Assembly: GCF_000003815.2 (NCBI RefSeq)
Contig: NW_023365886.1
Coordinates: forward strand, 62,001 to 126,000
DNA length: 64,000 nucleotides
Reading direction: 5' to 3'
Source: Branchiostoma floridae
Taxonomy: Eukaryota > Chordata > Leptocardii > Amphioxiformes > Branchiostomatidae
Part shown: in pieces, positions 34,650-47,285 of the stretch
Layout: each line of letters starts with the position of its first letter
Numbering within the stretch: position 1 is the stretch's first letter
Translations under genes and position numbers: made by a program
Notes under the pieces: model-generated
Database searches by the model: none
What the model saw: the letters and a program-made list of their open reading frames with translations, nothing else
Told to the model about the DNA's origin: nothing

Positions 34650-37600
34650 TCAGTGCTTCAAGCCTGCTGCTGACAGCATTGCTGTGAATCTTGGCCCCCT
34701 CTCAATGAGAATGTCTTCATATGGCATCAACTGAGTCAGTTGGACCATCTGCTGTTTGTGGAAAACTGTTGGGAGTAACAGAGATTTCATTTTACCACTA
34801 TCAAGTGCTTGATATCACAAGAAATGTAAAGGAGAACATGAAATTGAATGACACTGGGACCTGCCTTGTTCTCAATATTTAGCTGATCACCAGCTATTCC
34901 CAAATCTGATTCAAACAATAACCAATCAATCTCCTAACAGGTGCAACTATGTATAATTTATCCTAATGTTAGATCCCCTTAGATCAACCAGTAAAAGCCA
35001 AACAATTGTACATGGTATTGATAACTGGGAGGCCCTGGTTCAAACCTGGGTAGGGCACCTCAGTTGGGGTTGCATAAATAGTGAACAACCCCTCTGTGTA
35101 AAAAACTATAGTCTGCTGATATCTGGGAAACTTGCTGCCCTAAGTGATAATAGGTAGATATCATCATACCAAGACAGAAGTATAAGAAACGAGCAGCTGT
35201 TGCTCTGTCAGTCTCCTCAGGAGAAGCCAGGGTCTCGAATGTTGTTGAATCATCCTCATCTAATCTTTCTGCAATGGTCCTGTAGCAGAAATGTATGGTG
35301 TTGGTAAAATCTTAGCCATGCCAGTCTAAATTACAAGATTTCAGCATTTTCCCAACATTCATTTTAAGTGCCAATCCATCCATGTATCCAATTATTAGCC
35401 ACCCTTTTTTATATCATATGTCAGGACTGTCTGCAGGACCCATCCCTCTATCAAAGGGCAGAACATGCTTATTGAGATGGATTGAGATTTCACCTTATCC
35501 ATCTGAATTCCATGACATGATAGAAATTCAACAGATAATACACGGCATTAACACCACCGGGTGTCATAATACTGCCACATGAGAAAAAAATCACGAATCT
35601 TTAGTTTTAAAAAGATGTACCAATGCAGCATCAGTAATACACTCAAGATATTTAGGTGTTCCAGACAATCTTGAGCAGGCCTCTATAACTGTGATTTGAC
35701 AGTTTTATGGCACCCAGTGGAATTATGAGAGTGAGGCAGTGAGGCAGGACATTAGCATTTCAAATCAACACCAATTACTGTAAATACATTTAAGTTCGAG
35801 GGGATTTAATTTCGCGGTAACACCATAGACTGCGGCCTAATACTATAATAGAAAAATGTTTGCGGTTACAGGTTTTAAGTTTTACAAAAACCGTGAACAT
35901 TAATCCACCGCGAGAATTTCTATGTCACTCAGAAGAAACAGCTATATTACCTGGTTGCCACGTCCCTGGATAGTTTGGATTTGACCGGAGGAGACCGAGG
36001 GCTGAAGCCTGGTTCCACAGGCTGACAGAGCTCGTTGACAGGAGACTCCTTGCTGCTGACGTCAGCCGTATCGCTAGCGTGACCCTCCGCGTGACCCTCC
36101 TGCTGGGGGCTGACCTCGGGCTCCTCTGGGGAGCGTGGTTGGTCTGGCTCAGGGATGTCTGCAGAAAAGTCGGCAATCCTTATTCTCTATCTCAATAGTT
36201 AAGTCTGAACGTAATCAACAAGAGAGACTATAAGAATAGAAGAAGCTGTTGTGTTGTCTTTGGCCAGGACAGTGCCACATTGATAGACTGGCACTATACT
36301 TAGACTGGTGCTATACTATATGCTGTGGGAAGTATAAAACTGGTGGCCTCATGGCATAAGTATAATTTGGAGAATATTTGCATAAAAGCTGCATTTCCTA
36401 AACTTGATCATTCCAACTGTTATCACAACCACAACTGTTGACAGGCTCATTTCCAAATATCATCACAGTTGTATATGAAAATCATGCAGTCATGTTGCCA
36501 ACTGGAGTTCCCAGTAAACTATATGTAGTATGTTCCATAGTAACAACAGTCCTTTCAGCTAAAACCCACTATATAATCTTACCTGGTGCTGGTCCAATTG
36601 GTCCAGGTTCTTCTGGTACGTCATATAGGATTGACGGCTCAGTTGTCCCACTGTACACAGGACAGGACAGATGTCAACAGAGAAATGGCATGTCAGAACA
36701 TTTACAGCAAGTATTGATAATCAGAGTAATGTGCTTTTGAGACTTGTCTTTAAGATGGCCACCAAATGGTGTGTTCCATTACTTGTTACTGGAAATACCA
36801 GAATGATCTTTAATGCCTCCTCTGTAAACGAAGAAGAAACTTCCATTAACATGTCAGAGGATAGGACTATAGTGGCCTGAAGCATGTCAGAATCAATATT
36901 GATTGTCCCAGAAGGGATCCTGCAATCTTACCTTTTAGTTGGGAGGCTTTCTCTTGGTCTTCGTTCAGAACCACTATCAGACGTGCGGCTCACATCTACA
37001 GACAACGATCACAAACTATTATTGACAGCCATTAGATTAGTGAACACTACACATTGGTGCCGGTTCATTTTCCTACAGGAAAATCTGGTAGAGGGGGAAC
37101 ATAATAATAACCTGGAGATGAAGTAGATAGCAAATATCAAGGGTTGTTTTATCTGAATACAAATATAATGCTATTGACATGAGTGATCTAAGAGAAAAGT
37201 CACATTTCTCTAAAGTTTTAATGTTCTTTGATGTCTGGTCAGCACCAAGGACAGGGTAAACTAAATTTCTCATTTAGCAGATGATACCGGATCAAGACCA
37301 AGCATATAATCTCATATGTCTTAATTGACCAAAAGTTGACCAGTGATGCTGGTGTGGTCAACATCCTGTAATATATCAATCCAAGAAGAAAATTGCACAC
37401 ATTAAGCAATAACGAAGTTATGTAGCCCACTAATACTTGTAAGGTCTAGTAATGAAATGATTCTGTCAGGTCAAATAAATCTTCCTCCCTGAAAAAATGC
37501 ATGTAAGGAGATCTCCAATACAACCTCCTCCTAGAATGTACTCCTGCATATCTAAAAAAAAGCAAAATAAAGTCTGCTGCACAATCTTGTACACACAAAC

Positions 37601-40600
37601 ATCCTAAGATGTAGTCTATCTCTGACAGTAAAGTTTAATCCACCTACCTGGGAAGGACTCTTCTGAAACGTTCAACCGGGGACGTTTGCCACCACTCTCT
37701 GACTCAAAGGTCTCATCTCTAGGTACTTCTGGATCCGGATCCCTTTCCTTGTGAAATGAAGGAGACATTCATTAGCCTAGTATCCAGCCGTACTATAGCT
37801 CCCGAGTCTCTTCTGTCCTCTCTGCTAGATACGTGGCTAGACAGTCATTTGGTAACGTTGGTTCACCATTATCCGCAGGGTAACCTATTTACGTTTGTTT
37901 TTAATGACAGGGTATTTAGGAATGTCAAGTTGATGGATGGTGGTTTCAAATTACAACATTTGAAAATATTGCAATTTGAAACAATCAATTATAGACTTGA
38001 TATCCCTAAATACTGTTTTAAAAACAACAGATATAGGTTACCCTGCGAATAAAGGTGAACTAGCATTATATGCCAACATTTGGCAGGGCTTCACCTTTCT
38101 GGTTACAGGATACTGTTGCGGGGCTTTGGTGGAAAATTTGGTGTTGTTTCCCTGAATTTCTAAATTGCTTTTAGGAATAAAAGGCAAAAATAACAGGTGT
38201 GAAAAAAAAGGGCTGCAGGAAAATGTACAGATTGACAAAAAATTGTCCAAAGTATTGACCTCTCTGATATATTCTCATCACCACAACATTTTTTGTTAGT
38301 CTCTTGGTGCCCACAGTCCCATAGGAGACAATGTTTCCTTTCACACACCATTGGCAGAAGGCAAAATCTTTCCAACAGATCAATTAAAAGTGTACTTACC
38401 TCAGGAGACAATGGTGAGGTTGTCGTATCGCTATCTGAAAAAGAACAACAACAAAATAAATGTAGCATCTTTTGTAAATCAATATAAACCCAGTAAAATT
38501 TTACTTGTGTTAAATTCAGACCAGTTGAATGACAGATGAAACTTCAAAATGATCTTAAGTTGCGAAAATATCCGTTTCCCAAGTTGCTTCATGAATGAAA
38601 CGTGATGAATGAAATTTTGCTTGCTTACTACCTTCCATTTGGAAACTTTATTCAGTCTGCCAGGCACTAGCATAGATTTGTTGTGTAGAGCCTCTTTAGT
38701 AGTTGGACTGTGACTTTTGTTCTCAGTGTCAACATCCATTGATCTAGACTAGGTCAGTGCAGCACTTGAGCAGGACCACTGAGGAAGCCACATGAGTGAA
38801 ACCAGTCTGTATGACAAGCTGAACACAGTTCTAAATGTAACTCTGAGGCTCTGTTTGTTAAATGTAACGCTAGTTCGCCTTTATCCATTGTGGTAACCTA
38901 TATCCGTTGTTTTCACAAGCTGGGTATTTAGGGCTATCATGCCGACGAAATGTGAGTTCAAACTGCTATATTTTGAAAACATTGCAATTTGAAACCACCG
39001 TACGTCGACTTGATATCCCTAAATGCGTTGATTTGAAAAACAATGGATATAGGTTACCCCACGGATAAAGGTGAACTAGCGTTACTGAAGGAAGACAACC
39101 GTGCCAAGCATACAGGCTGGTCTGAGAATTCCTCAGCCCCATGTATCTAATGATGAAGTGATAGTACCTGTCTTCTGTAGATTACGGAACCGTGCAGCAG
39201 GTATCTTACGCTGCCACACGCGAAGCAAGGCTGGGTGATGTAACCCTGAAAATGTGACACATGTAAGTACAAAATATCATGTTCTGATACTGGACAGAGT
39301 TACATGTATGTGATGTGTAAATTGAATGGTATGGCATATTATTTGGATGGTGACATGAACTGGACTCTTTTACTGCAAGATATAAGAAATTGTTGAGAAC
39401 AACACTTATCAGTGGAACATCATAGCTAAGGAACAAGTCACATGCTCCGAGAGCATGGCTAGAAATGCAAAGGCTGCATATTCCACACAGAGGAGAAAGA
39501 ACACAAAATCTAATCTGAATAGAAGAACAAGCTTAAAGTACTAACTTATACATGGCTGGTTGAGGAGTTGCTCTGCTGTTGGAGGTGGAGGTCTGGGGTT
39601 TGCAAGGACCTACAAGGAGCAGATAGCAGGTCAGCACCAAGGGAAGGACAGTACAGGGAGTACAGGACAGAGGTAAGTGATTATTTCATTCACCTGGTGT
39701 ATCATTGCCACCAGTAGGTATCCATTCTGAGTAATCATGCTGCTAACATTTTACGTCCCTTCCAAAAGACAAATGCAATACCTTACAACATGTCCTAGCT
39801 GAGCCAACCCCGAGATCAAACTCAGGCCCTAAGGATCCACGGAATTGGATCCAGATGGCCAAGCAGCGGGGTTACATTACCTCTTGGCCACCTAGACATG
39901 TATATGGTTGCTAAATAATTCCAGGACTCACATTTGCTTCTTTTACTTATGTCACTTGATGCAGACAGACATGGAGACTCACCAGCTTTGCCAGGGTGTG
40001 CTCGGGATGGGCCAGGTTGTCCCTGACATCCTCCCGGGACATCTGTGTGTCTGTATCTATCTGAAGACCCCGCCCAGGCCGGGTGGGGCGGCGGGGGGGA
40101 GTTTTCAGAATATCGTCTAGATTGAGAGGAGGCAGCTCCAGCTAGCCAAAATAAAAGAACGTTAGTAATAGTACTGTGAGTTCATTTAGTTTTGTGATGG
40201 TTTTGTTTCTCGGTAGGCACAAGAAGGTTTTTGCATAATAGTGCCACATGAGAAAAGTACAAGAATTCGACATTATTGAAAGGGATGTACCAATGTGGCA
40301 TCAGTAATCCTTATAGGCCTATACACTTAAGACAATCTTGAGAAAGCCTCCATAATTTCTTTTTATGGTGGTACATGTATCATGGCACCTGGTGGAAGTA
40401 TGAGGGTTAGTTATACAGAAATACAAAAAATACAAACCTCTCTGGTGCGGGTTCTTCTCTCATCTTCTGCAAAATGAATAGCATCAGGCATTGAGATCTC
40501 TTTGTCATTAAAAGAATCATCACTAGTTTCAACCATTTCTAATCATTTACCTCTCCCTTTGAAAATTTTTAGAAGACAATAAAATAGTCCATGTGTATGA

Positions 40601-43600
40601 AGGGGATGCAACAAGCTTTTCTAACTGTCATGAAGAACGTGATATAAGATATAATGTCCTTGCTGTCACCAGATAGTAAATATTAGTTCCCAATTTTATT
40701 ATTGAATATGTATCTAATTTGAATCATTAAAGAAAAAAAGCCCAGTTTTCATACACAGGGCAGATTACAAAGTGCCATTTTTGTATGCATGAGTTAATGA
40801 TTGCACATTTAGTACCTGAGGATGAATGTTCAGGGACTGATGGAGCTTCCCCTCTATCACTAAGATAAATGAAGAAAACATGTCAGTCAGAGAAAATGTT
40901 CTCAAATGTTAACATTCTTACATCATTTCAATCATTGTATTTGTTTCACAAATTATTACAAGGAGAAACTTTGAAATAAGTCCCTATCAAGCTGAATTTA
41001 TACACATGTGACGTACAAAGAACATTTCTACTTGTCGCTGTGTGCGGTGTGCGGTCTAACTGGGCTCAACCCAGAGACCCCGGCAGCAGTATAATCAAAC
41101 AATGGATAGTGAGTGAGTGAGAGAGCTGATAAAAAAATTTAAGCTCCAATGTTTGTTTGCTTATACGTACATAGGGGAATGATCAGCTGGCGACTCCTTC
41201 TCTTTTTCTGGTTCTCTAGGCTCAGAACGTTCCTGTTGGTAAGGTAAGCACTTCTCAGTCATCAAAGAAAATATCCCCATATCAGCTAACTTGCCATCAC
41301 AGTTGTACAAACAGGTTTCTCTGAGATGACGTGTTTCAAAGAAGCCAAAACACTGAAGATAACTTCCTGAGTACCAATTCTAAAGAAAAAGCCTTTGCTC
41401 ACATCTGCTATCACAAATGTAGAATGTCATCTCAAAAAACTCCAACTACAACATACTTTTCTTTTCTTATCCTCAGATTTCTTCTTCTTGGTCGCAGGCT
41501 CCTCCCCCTCGGTCCTGTCTGGTGGAGGGTGGGTTGGCAAGTCCACGGGCAGAATACCCTCCTCCCCTGGTGAGAACAGTATGTCATCCTTTTCTGGAGG
41601 TAGAAGGTCATCATCCAAATCTGTCACCTGATCAGGGACAAGAAATTGTACTCATGGTAAACAGGGAAAGGAGGTTTTCACACTGTTATAAGTTTGCAGT
41701 TGAAACTGTAGTACAGTAGTAATACATAGTGTGATGTCTCAAATATGTGGCGACTTTTTGAAATTGTGCAAAATAGAACCACTGCAAACATTTCAAGATT
41801 TACAGTACATGTATATGGCAACCCACATCAAAGAGCCAGGTTATCATCTTCAGTTAGAACAGCAGGCACAAGCTCATCACAAGAACAATAGACATTCCTG
41901 AGTTAAGCCTCACCCAGGTCACGTGGCTGGTTGGCTTTGGTCATTTGCACCTTTGCCAGCTCTGTACAATGCTACCAGTTCATTCTACCATTACTACCAC
42001 TAGTGCCACCATTGCGTGGTTGTTAACTATTACGTGTGTATATCGTCTAGTCTTGCAAGTGAACAATCTCTCTAATGCAAGGGGATGGTGTCAAACCCTG
42101 GTTACAGTAAACAAGAATGGATTAATAAGCCGTTCTCCTAGCAAGAATTGTAGCTTCAGCAGGCACATAAACTTTCTCACAAAATAGTTATCACCCCAAC
42201 TGTATGCATACAGTATGTAGTATCAAATAGCCATACTACAGACGTAACTAATTTCAGCCATCAAAGTAGTTGGAAATGTCAATGGTACTGAAACAAGTTG
42301 TTGAGAAAGTTCAAGGTAGCAAGTTTCGCACAAGTTGATGCACAGAAGCAAAGGTTTATGCAAGGTATGCTAGCACAGAACTGTACTGTATATTTGTGTC
42401 ATCTTCTTAAAGGAAGAGAATCATACCATTCAATAAATGGTCCATGTCATTTTTCTTACAGACTTAACATTGCACCTATAAACATATGACCCACCATTTC
42501 AGGTATTTTTCAGAGCTAGGACTGCTCTATTTTACCCACCCATCTCCAAGTGTTGTTACTCACCGGAAACGGCAGTTCTGGTGGAACAATGTCCTCAGGT
42601 GGTAGGGAGATGTCTTTTCTGTCCTTCACTTGGGTCTTGTCCTGTTCTGATCATCGACAAATAAGAAAACAGCATAAAGCAAAGCCAGCCTGCCAAATTT
42701 AACAAAATACATAGCAAAAATTTAGCGTGGCATGTTGACAGCACCCCCATTGCTACATGTTGTATCCTCTGTAGATTTTATTGGGAAGAGTATGTTAATT
42801 TGACGGTGCAAGCACTAATTCTCCTGCAACAGGTGTCCTTAAGAATGTGTGACAAAAAAGTGACAGAAGGAATTGGAGGGTCCAGCTAAGAGTTCAGATT
42901 TCTCATGATCTGCTGAAAATGGCATTTTATACGAGCATGGCTGGAAAGCATATGAAGTACTGTGGGTTCTTTAGAGCCATTTTTACTCGGAAAAAATTAC
43001 TCCCATAAAATTTACAAAAAGTACAGAGGTTGAAGAAACTGAAAGTCAGTTGCTCTTAAAGCTAGAGAGATTATCCCATAGTTCATATATATGGCTTTTC
43101 TGCTTCAGAAGTTTTTCTTGGAACAGACAGTTGCTAGACCTGAGGGTGCGCAGCCTCAAATTGAGACCCCAAATAATCTGGGGTGTCCCCTTTTAGTGTC
43201 TTCACCTGAAGGACTAGCTGGAAAGAGTGGGGATGGTGACTTCCTGCTCCTCCCTGGCCACCATTCCGGGGTCGGGGGGTCCTCCGGAAAATGGATGATT
43301 TTCTGGGGAAACAAATTGATATTAGGTTTTATCGCCTTGTACGATTTACTTCTCTTTTAACTAATGATACTTCTTATCTGCAAGCTATCCAAAAAAAAAG
43401 GGATCTGATTCCCCTGTGTATATTGGGTAATGTCTTGACAACTTTTAGCTATGAATTTACACGATATATCGGCATAGAAACCATATCTTGACAGTAAGTT
43501 TTTCAAATAGAATGCTAAATGCATATAACGTTACCAGCATAATTTTGTAGTGAGGTCAGTATTCTTTGTTGTTCACAGTGATCAATGTATTACCATGGGA

Positions 43601-46600
43601 ACGACATTGAATATTGGTAAGCTGATGCACAATAATCACAAATGAAGAATTTTTTTTACTTTTAGCATGCACTTTTGGTTTCCACTTTTATCGTTTGGAA
43701 GTGCTATAATGCTATGGCAGCACTTAGCAGTAATAATGACAACAAAATACTCACTATGTCTGGCAGGAAGGCCGGGTCTATCATGTCCTCTGAAACATTC
43801 AGGCGGCCAAACTCTGGGTCCAGTTCCACCAGCCCTGGACTGTACAAGTCCAGAGGGTCCTCCAATCTCAGAGCTTCTGTTGGTCTGTACAAGCATCAGA
43901 ACAATTAGGCCTTTTAATCACTAACATAGCCAGGAAAACAGTGGACTGGGTTTCATCCCCGCTAAAGAATCAACTGGACATTGCATTGAGAAAAGCTCCT
44001 TGATTATACACGTACAGCAGAACAGGTAGTTATAGAACTGTCTGGGAAGCTGACCTACACATGGTCCATTCTGTAAAGTCCTGGACACACACACTCCCAG
44101 AAATACCAATGAGTCCATGTAACCTTTGCTCCTTATAGATATGCAAAGAAGTCTCATATTAGCATAATAAGCAGATGAGTTGCAAATATCCTTCTTCAGG
44201 AAGTTATTGTAGGATTTCCTCATTAACTATGCACAATGATATCAAAACTTACAGAGTCTGTGTTTGATGACATTCATATTCATCTAACATACATGTGACA
44301 CTAATATGATGATGAACCTGTCATCATAAAAGGTACATGTATTATTAAATTTTCTCAAAATTATGCATATTAGGCCATGATTTGCATTATCAATATCTAT
44401 CAATGTTTCTCTCAAACCAACATGTAAAAAACATTATGTTCCTGTCATTTAGCACAATTGAAATATGAATTGTAAGTAATCAAGCTAGTCAAGTCCTAAT
44501 TTTTCAAAGTTACCAACAGGTCACTCATCGCTGCTTGAAATTCTGCAACTAAAATGCCACAGCAGCTACAACGAAAGTAGCTAGAGAGCCGAAACTTATA
44601 TCACTTCTTTCTGGGCACAAGGCATATATAACCACCCAATATCATGTACCATGGGAGCTACTGAAAGCCCATAATCTAGTCATTTCTTCATTCTGCCAAC
44701 TCCTACCAACATATTATATATCATAAAGATCCATCCATGACTTATTGCTTTTGCTGTTCACAGACAATCACATGCACACACAACATGAAAGCATATTTCT
44801 ATATTACTAGTAACTTCTTGGTGAAGGTAATAAAGATCACTCTGCTGTCCTGGCAGCAGCAAAACATTCAACATTGCCATCTGGCAGACCTAAAGAGAAC
44901 TGCAAGCCTAACATCTTCCAAAAGATCTTTCTCTACATGTACAACTGGCATGGAAATGCAATCACAGGGACACTTGTTTCCCACTTTGATTCTGCACTGC
45001 CAACATGGCTCCAGTCTTACCTGGCCGGTGTCCTCATATCGATGTCCTTGGTACCTCCAGGTACCATACGACGCCCTGGTCTCTTAGGAATAAACTTACT
45101 TTGAAGCGTCATTGCATCACCTAAAGAAGCAGGTAAACATGGTATACAGTTAGAGATATGTTACAAAGCTGTATTACTTGTGTAACAACATGCATATAAA
45201 AAGGATGCAGCACAAATAGATGATGACAATGATGATGATGATGGTAACAAGGATTCAAAGAATTGTTAAAAGATTTAGTTTAACCTATTCATGCCAAAAT
45301 ATTTCATATTTGCTCTTTATATCTAAGTTTCATGAAAACTGTTGTATTAACCTTAAAATTTGAAGCTGTAGAGTGTAGTTTCGTCACAATTTTTGCATCA
45401 ATATTGTGTTGACAGGTTTTGCTGACATTCTATTTTATTCTGTTGTTCATCTGATTTTTTACTGTATAACGCTAGCTCACCTTTATCTGCAGGGTAACCT
45501 ATATTTGCTGTGTTTACCCACACGATGTCAACGAATATCAAGTCGACGGACGGTGGTTTCAAGTTGTAATGAGTTCAAACTACTGTAGAAACTACCGTCC
45601 GTCGACTTGATGTCCCTAAATACCCGTTATTTAAAAGCAACGGATATAGGTTACCCTGCAGATAAAGGTGAAATAGCGTTACCTACTGATATCTTAAGGT
45701 TCCCAAGTGAACCTATTCCCCAAAAACTGAATTTCGTGTCCGGACTGTTGTAAGGTCTATCTTTGCAAGCTTGTACACTTACTGTACAGATACTCAGCAT
45801 GTTTCCCGTGCACCAGGGTGATTCCGAACATCAGCTGAGCAGTCAGATATAGGGAGAAACGAGGGAAGCCACCACGGACGCTATGAGAATTCTCGGGGAA
45901 GTGGATGAGGATTTGTTCACTGAGAAGGAAAAGTGAACAGACACATCATACAAATGGAATCTAGTAACTCACTAGAAACATTAAATCATCACTGACTTAT
46001 GTGGATAAAGATTAGACATCCAGGTAACAAGATATGCCAAATAGGAATTACTCAACACTGACGAAAGATAACGGACTTGCAATTGACTTCTGACAGCTTT
46101 TGGCCCATTGCTGGCGTCACACATTCAAAACGTTATGTGTCCACAGCAATTGGCTCAGATAACTTTCCGAGTTGGTCGTGAATTCCGATGAGTCCAATTT
46201 TGCGTTGGAGAACAGGTAGTTTTACCAACTTGGATGAACTTTCATACAAGCAAAACTAACATTACAATGTTTGAAATATTGAAAGCAAAGACCCTAAATC
46301 GTACCATGTCTTGGTCACATTCACAGTGCTGTAGTCTCTCCGGGTTAGGTCTCTGGCTCTAGTAGCAGCAATCCTATGAATTGTGAGGTCACATGTCACA
46401 AAGGTTTAAATCTTTTCAAAAGGAAGATTATCTTTAATTAATTTCACAGCACTGTTTTTTAAAGTTCATCAACAATGGAAAAAAAGATTCGCTGTTGATT
46501 TCACAACATGTCATCTGGATAACATTAGATGCAAGTAACGCTAGGTGGAATATTTGATTACATGCCTTGAAAACTGTTAACGTTATGACATAGAAAATAA

Positions 46601-46765
46601 AGTTTCAAGTCTTAACAATGTGGTTTTTGTTATGCTTTTAGACAAATGATAAATTTTCAATTCTATACTACGTTATAGACCTAGGGATGGAAGGGATTGC
46701 TTCACATACCAGATGATCCCGAATTTCCCGCCTCTTTTCTGGAGGATATCTTGTGAGTAAAACAT
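34650..46765 (-). CDS. REC8: Meiotic cohesin kleisin REC8
   Basis: 21 coding exons in transcript order: 46710-46765, 46305-46373, 45783-45919, 45021-45120, 43755-43884, 43206-43302, 42564-42646, 41457-41627, 41171-41232, 40816-40859, 40438-40466, 39983-40141, 39552-39609, 39168-39245, 38400-38434, 37648-37747, 36932-36995, 36583-36650, 35951-36158, 35170-35279, 34650-34765. All phases fit; total 1974 nt, 657 aa (human 547). The N-terminal SMC3-binding domain is MFYSQDILQKRGGKFGIIW, IAATRARDLTRRDYSTVNV, TKTCEQIL, PRFSLYLTAQLMFGI. The C-terminal SMC1-binding winged helix is TFETLASPEETDRATAARF through QLTQLMPYEDILIERGP. The middle is disordered and acidic. Kleisins close the cohesin ring, and REC8 holds sister chromatids until separase cuts it in meiosis. 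Candidate separase motifs are SSEDER (315-320) and SREDVR (361-366). The tryptophan and proline-rich exon 43206-43302 is least certain. Confidence 0.93.
34960..35110 (+). repeat. tRNA-derived SINE-like segment in REC8 intron
   Basis: CTGGTTCAAACCTGGGTAGG at about 35035-35054 is a good B box with T-arm pairing, preceded by an A-box-like ATCAACCAGTAAAAGCC region. The following sequence has no tRNA 3' structure. It lies in the last REC8 intron (34766-35169). Confidence 0.45.
35554..35720. mobile_element. 167-bp TIR element, family C copy 1
   Basis: Ends CCACCGGGTGTCATAA and TTATGGCACCCAGTGG are inverted repeats (14 of 16). The interior matches 40226-40412 (CTGCCACATGAGAAAA, GATGTACCAATG, GCATCAGTAAT, GACAATCTTGAG). 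It lies in the REC8 intron 35280-35950. Confidence 0.65.
35777..35922. mobile_element. TIR-like element with ATTTAATTTCGCGG core
   Basis: Contains ACTGTAAATACATTTAAG, ATTTAATTTCGCGGTAA and, inverted, AACCGTGAACATTAATCC and CCGCGAGAATTTCT, giving an imperfect palindrome of about 146 bp. This type of palindromic repeat is common in marine invertebrate genomes as I recall. It ends about 30 bp before the donor of the 35951-36158 exon. Confidence 0.5.
37855..38066. mobile_element. MITE family A, copy 2
   Basis: Flanked by TA on both sides. The left end is degenerate (ACGTTGGTTCACCATTATCC). The right end is GGATAAAGGTGAAC-like (CCCTGCGAATAAAGGTGAAC, then TAGCAT). It shares AGGGTAACCTAT / ATAGGTTACCCT inner repeats and the TTTGAAAATATTGCAATTTG centre with the other copies. 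It lies in a REC8 intron. Confidence 0.8.
38867..39082. mobile_element. MITE family A, copy 3
   Basis: ACGCTAGTTCGCCTTTATCC at the left and GGATAAAGGTGAACTAGCGT at the right, with TA outside each end. About 216 bp, with inner palindromic pieces around the CGTACGTCGACTTGATATCC stretch. It lies in the REC8 intron 38435-39167, ending 85 bp before the donor of exon 39168-39245. Confidence 0.85.
39700..39895 (-). repeat. tRNA-derived SINE-like repeat in REC8 intron
   Basis: On the minus strand: A-box-like TGGCCAAGAGGTAA, then about 50 bases later GAGTTTGATCTC as a degenerate B box. The body downstream resembles the repeat at the window start. It lies in the intron 39610-39982. Confidence 0.45.
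40226..40412. mobile_element. TIR element, family C copy 2
   Basis: Same order of blocks as 35554-35720 (GTGCCACATGAGAAAAG, GATGTACCAATG, GCATCAGTAAT, AGACAATCTTGAG, ATGGCACCTGGTGG) with worn ends. It lies in the REC8 intron 40142-40437. Confidence 0.6.
42804..43190. repeat. diverged relative of the 10957 element
   Basis: Shares GACGGTGCA at the start, AAAAAAGTGACAGAAGG, TCATGATCTGCTGAAAATGGC-type stretches and GAGACCCCAAATAATCTG at the end with 10957-11614. The terminal repeats are eroded. It lies in the REC8 intron 42647-43205. Confidence 0.55.
45469..45679. mobile_element. MITE family A, copy 4 (nested palindrome)
   Basis: ACGCTAGCTCACCTTTATCT ... AGATAAAGGTGAAATAGCGT with TA at each side. 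Inside, ATCAAGTCGACGGACGGTGG is mirrored by CCGTCCGTCGACTTGAT, so the element folds as a double hairpin. It is the best preserved of the four. It lies in the REC8 intron between exons 45783-45919 and 45021-45120. Confidence 0.85.
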
Positions 46766-47285
46766 GACTGGTCTCCCTCACAGCACGGCTTAGGCTGTCT
46801 ACACCAGTCGAGTAGCGTCGATCAGAGAAACCCTGCAAGATCTGGGCGAAAATCCTGTCGTTTTAGGACCAAATTTGCTAACAGCGTTAATTGTTATTTC
46901 AGTTTCTAAAGTTCTTTATTCTTTTCTCGCAAAAAGCAATCATGCACAACACCTAAGCGTTAACCTTATCCCATGCCAACATCGAACAGGTATGCTTCAC
47001 ATAACGTTGCCAGTTTATTGATTTCAGTGGTTATCGCGTCAAACATTTACGCTTATTTTCATCACAGGATTTTAAAAACTGTTCCGGGCATATCAGCTAT
47101 CACAACACAGGAGCGTTCTGTCATGATCGGACGATTGATGTATGGGAACAACAGAAAATCCGATTTGCTACCATATAACAGATGATATAACACAGAAAAG
47201 CTTACAAGACTTTAACTGCAATAGATGATATGTCTTTTTGTTATACAAACACTGTAGATTGATATATAGAATATAGCAACGTACC
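46766..47285 (-). other. REC8 5' UTR with probable intron
   Basis: Upstream of the ATG the minus strand keeps non-coding sequence to an acceptor (ATCTTGCAG, ending 46833). A strong donor AAAG|GTACGT lies at 47285/47284. This suggests a non-coding first exon upstream of 47285 and a 0.45-kb 5' UTR intron. Transcript data are not available here. Confidence 0.4.

Noticed and set aside
43206-43302. Alternative REC8 frame reading DPGMVAREEQEVTIPTLSS
   Set aside because: It looks protein-like but runs into a stop before the donor. The chosen frame fits phase with both neighbours. An alternative donor upstream remains possible, so this exon is flagged as least certain.
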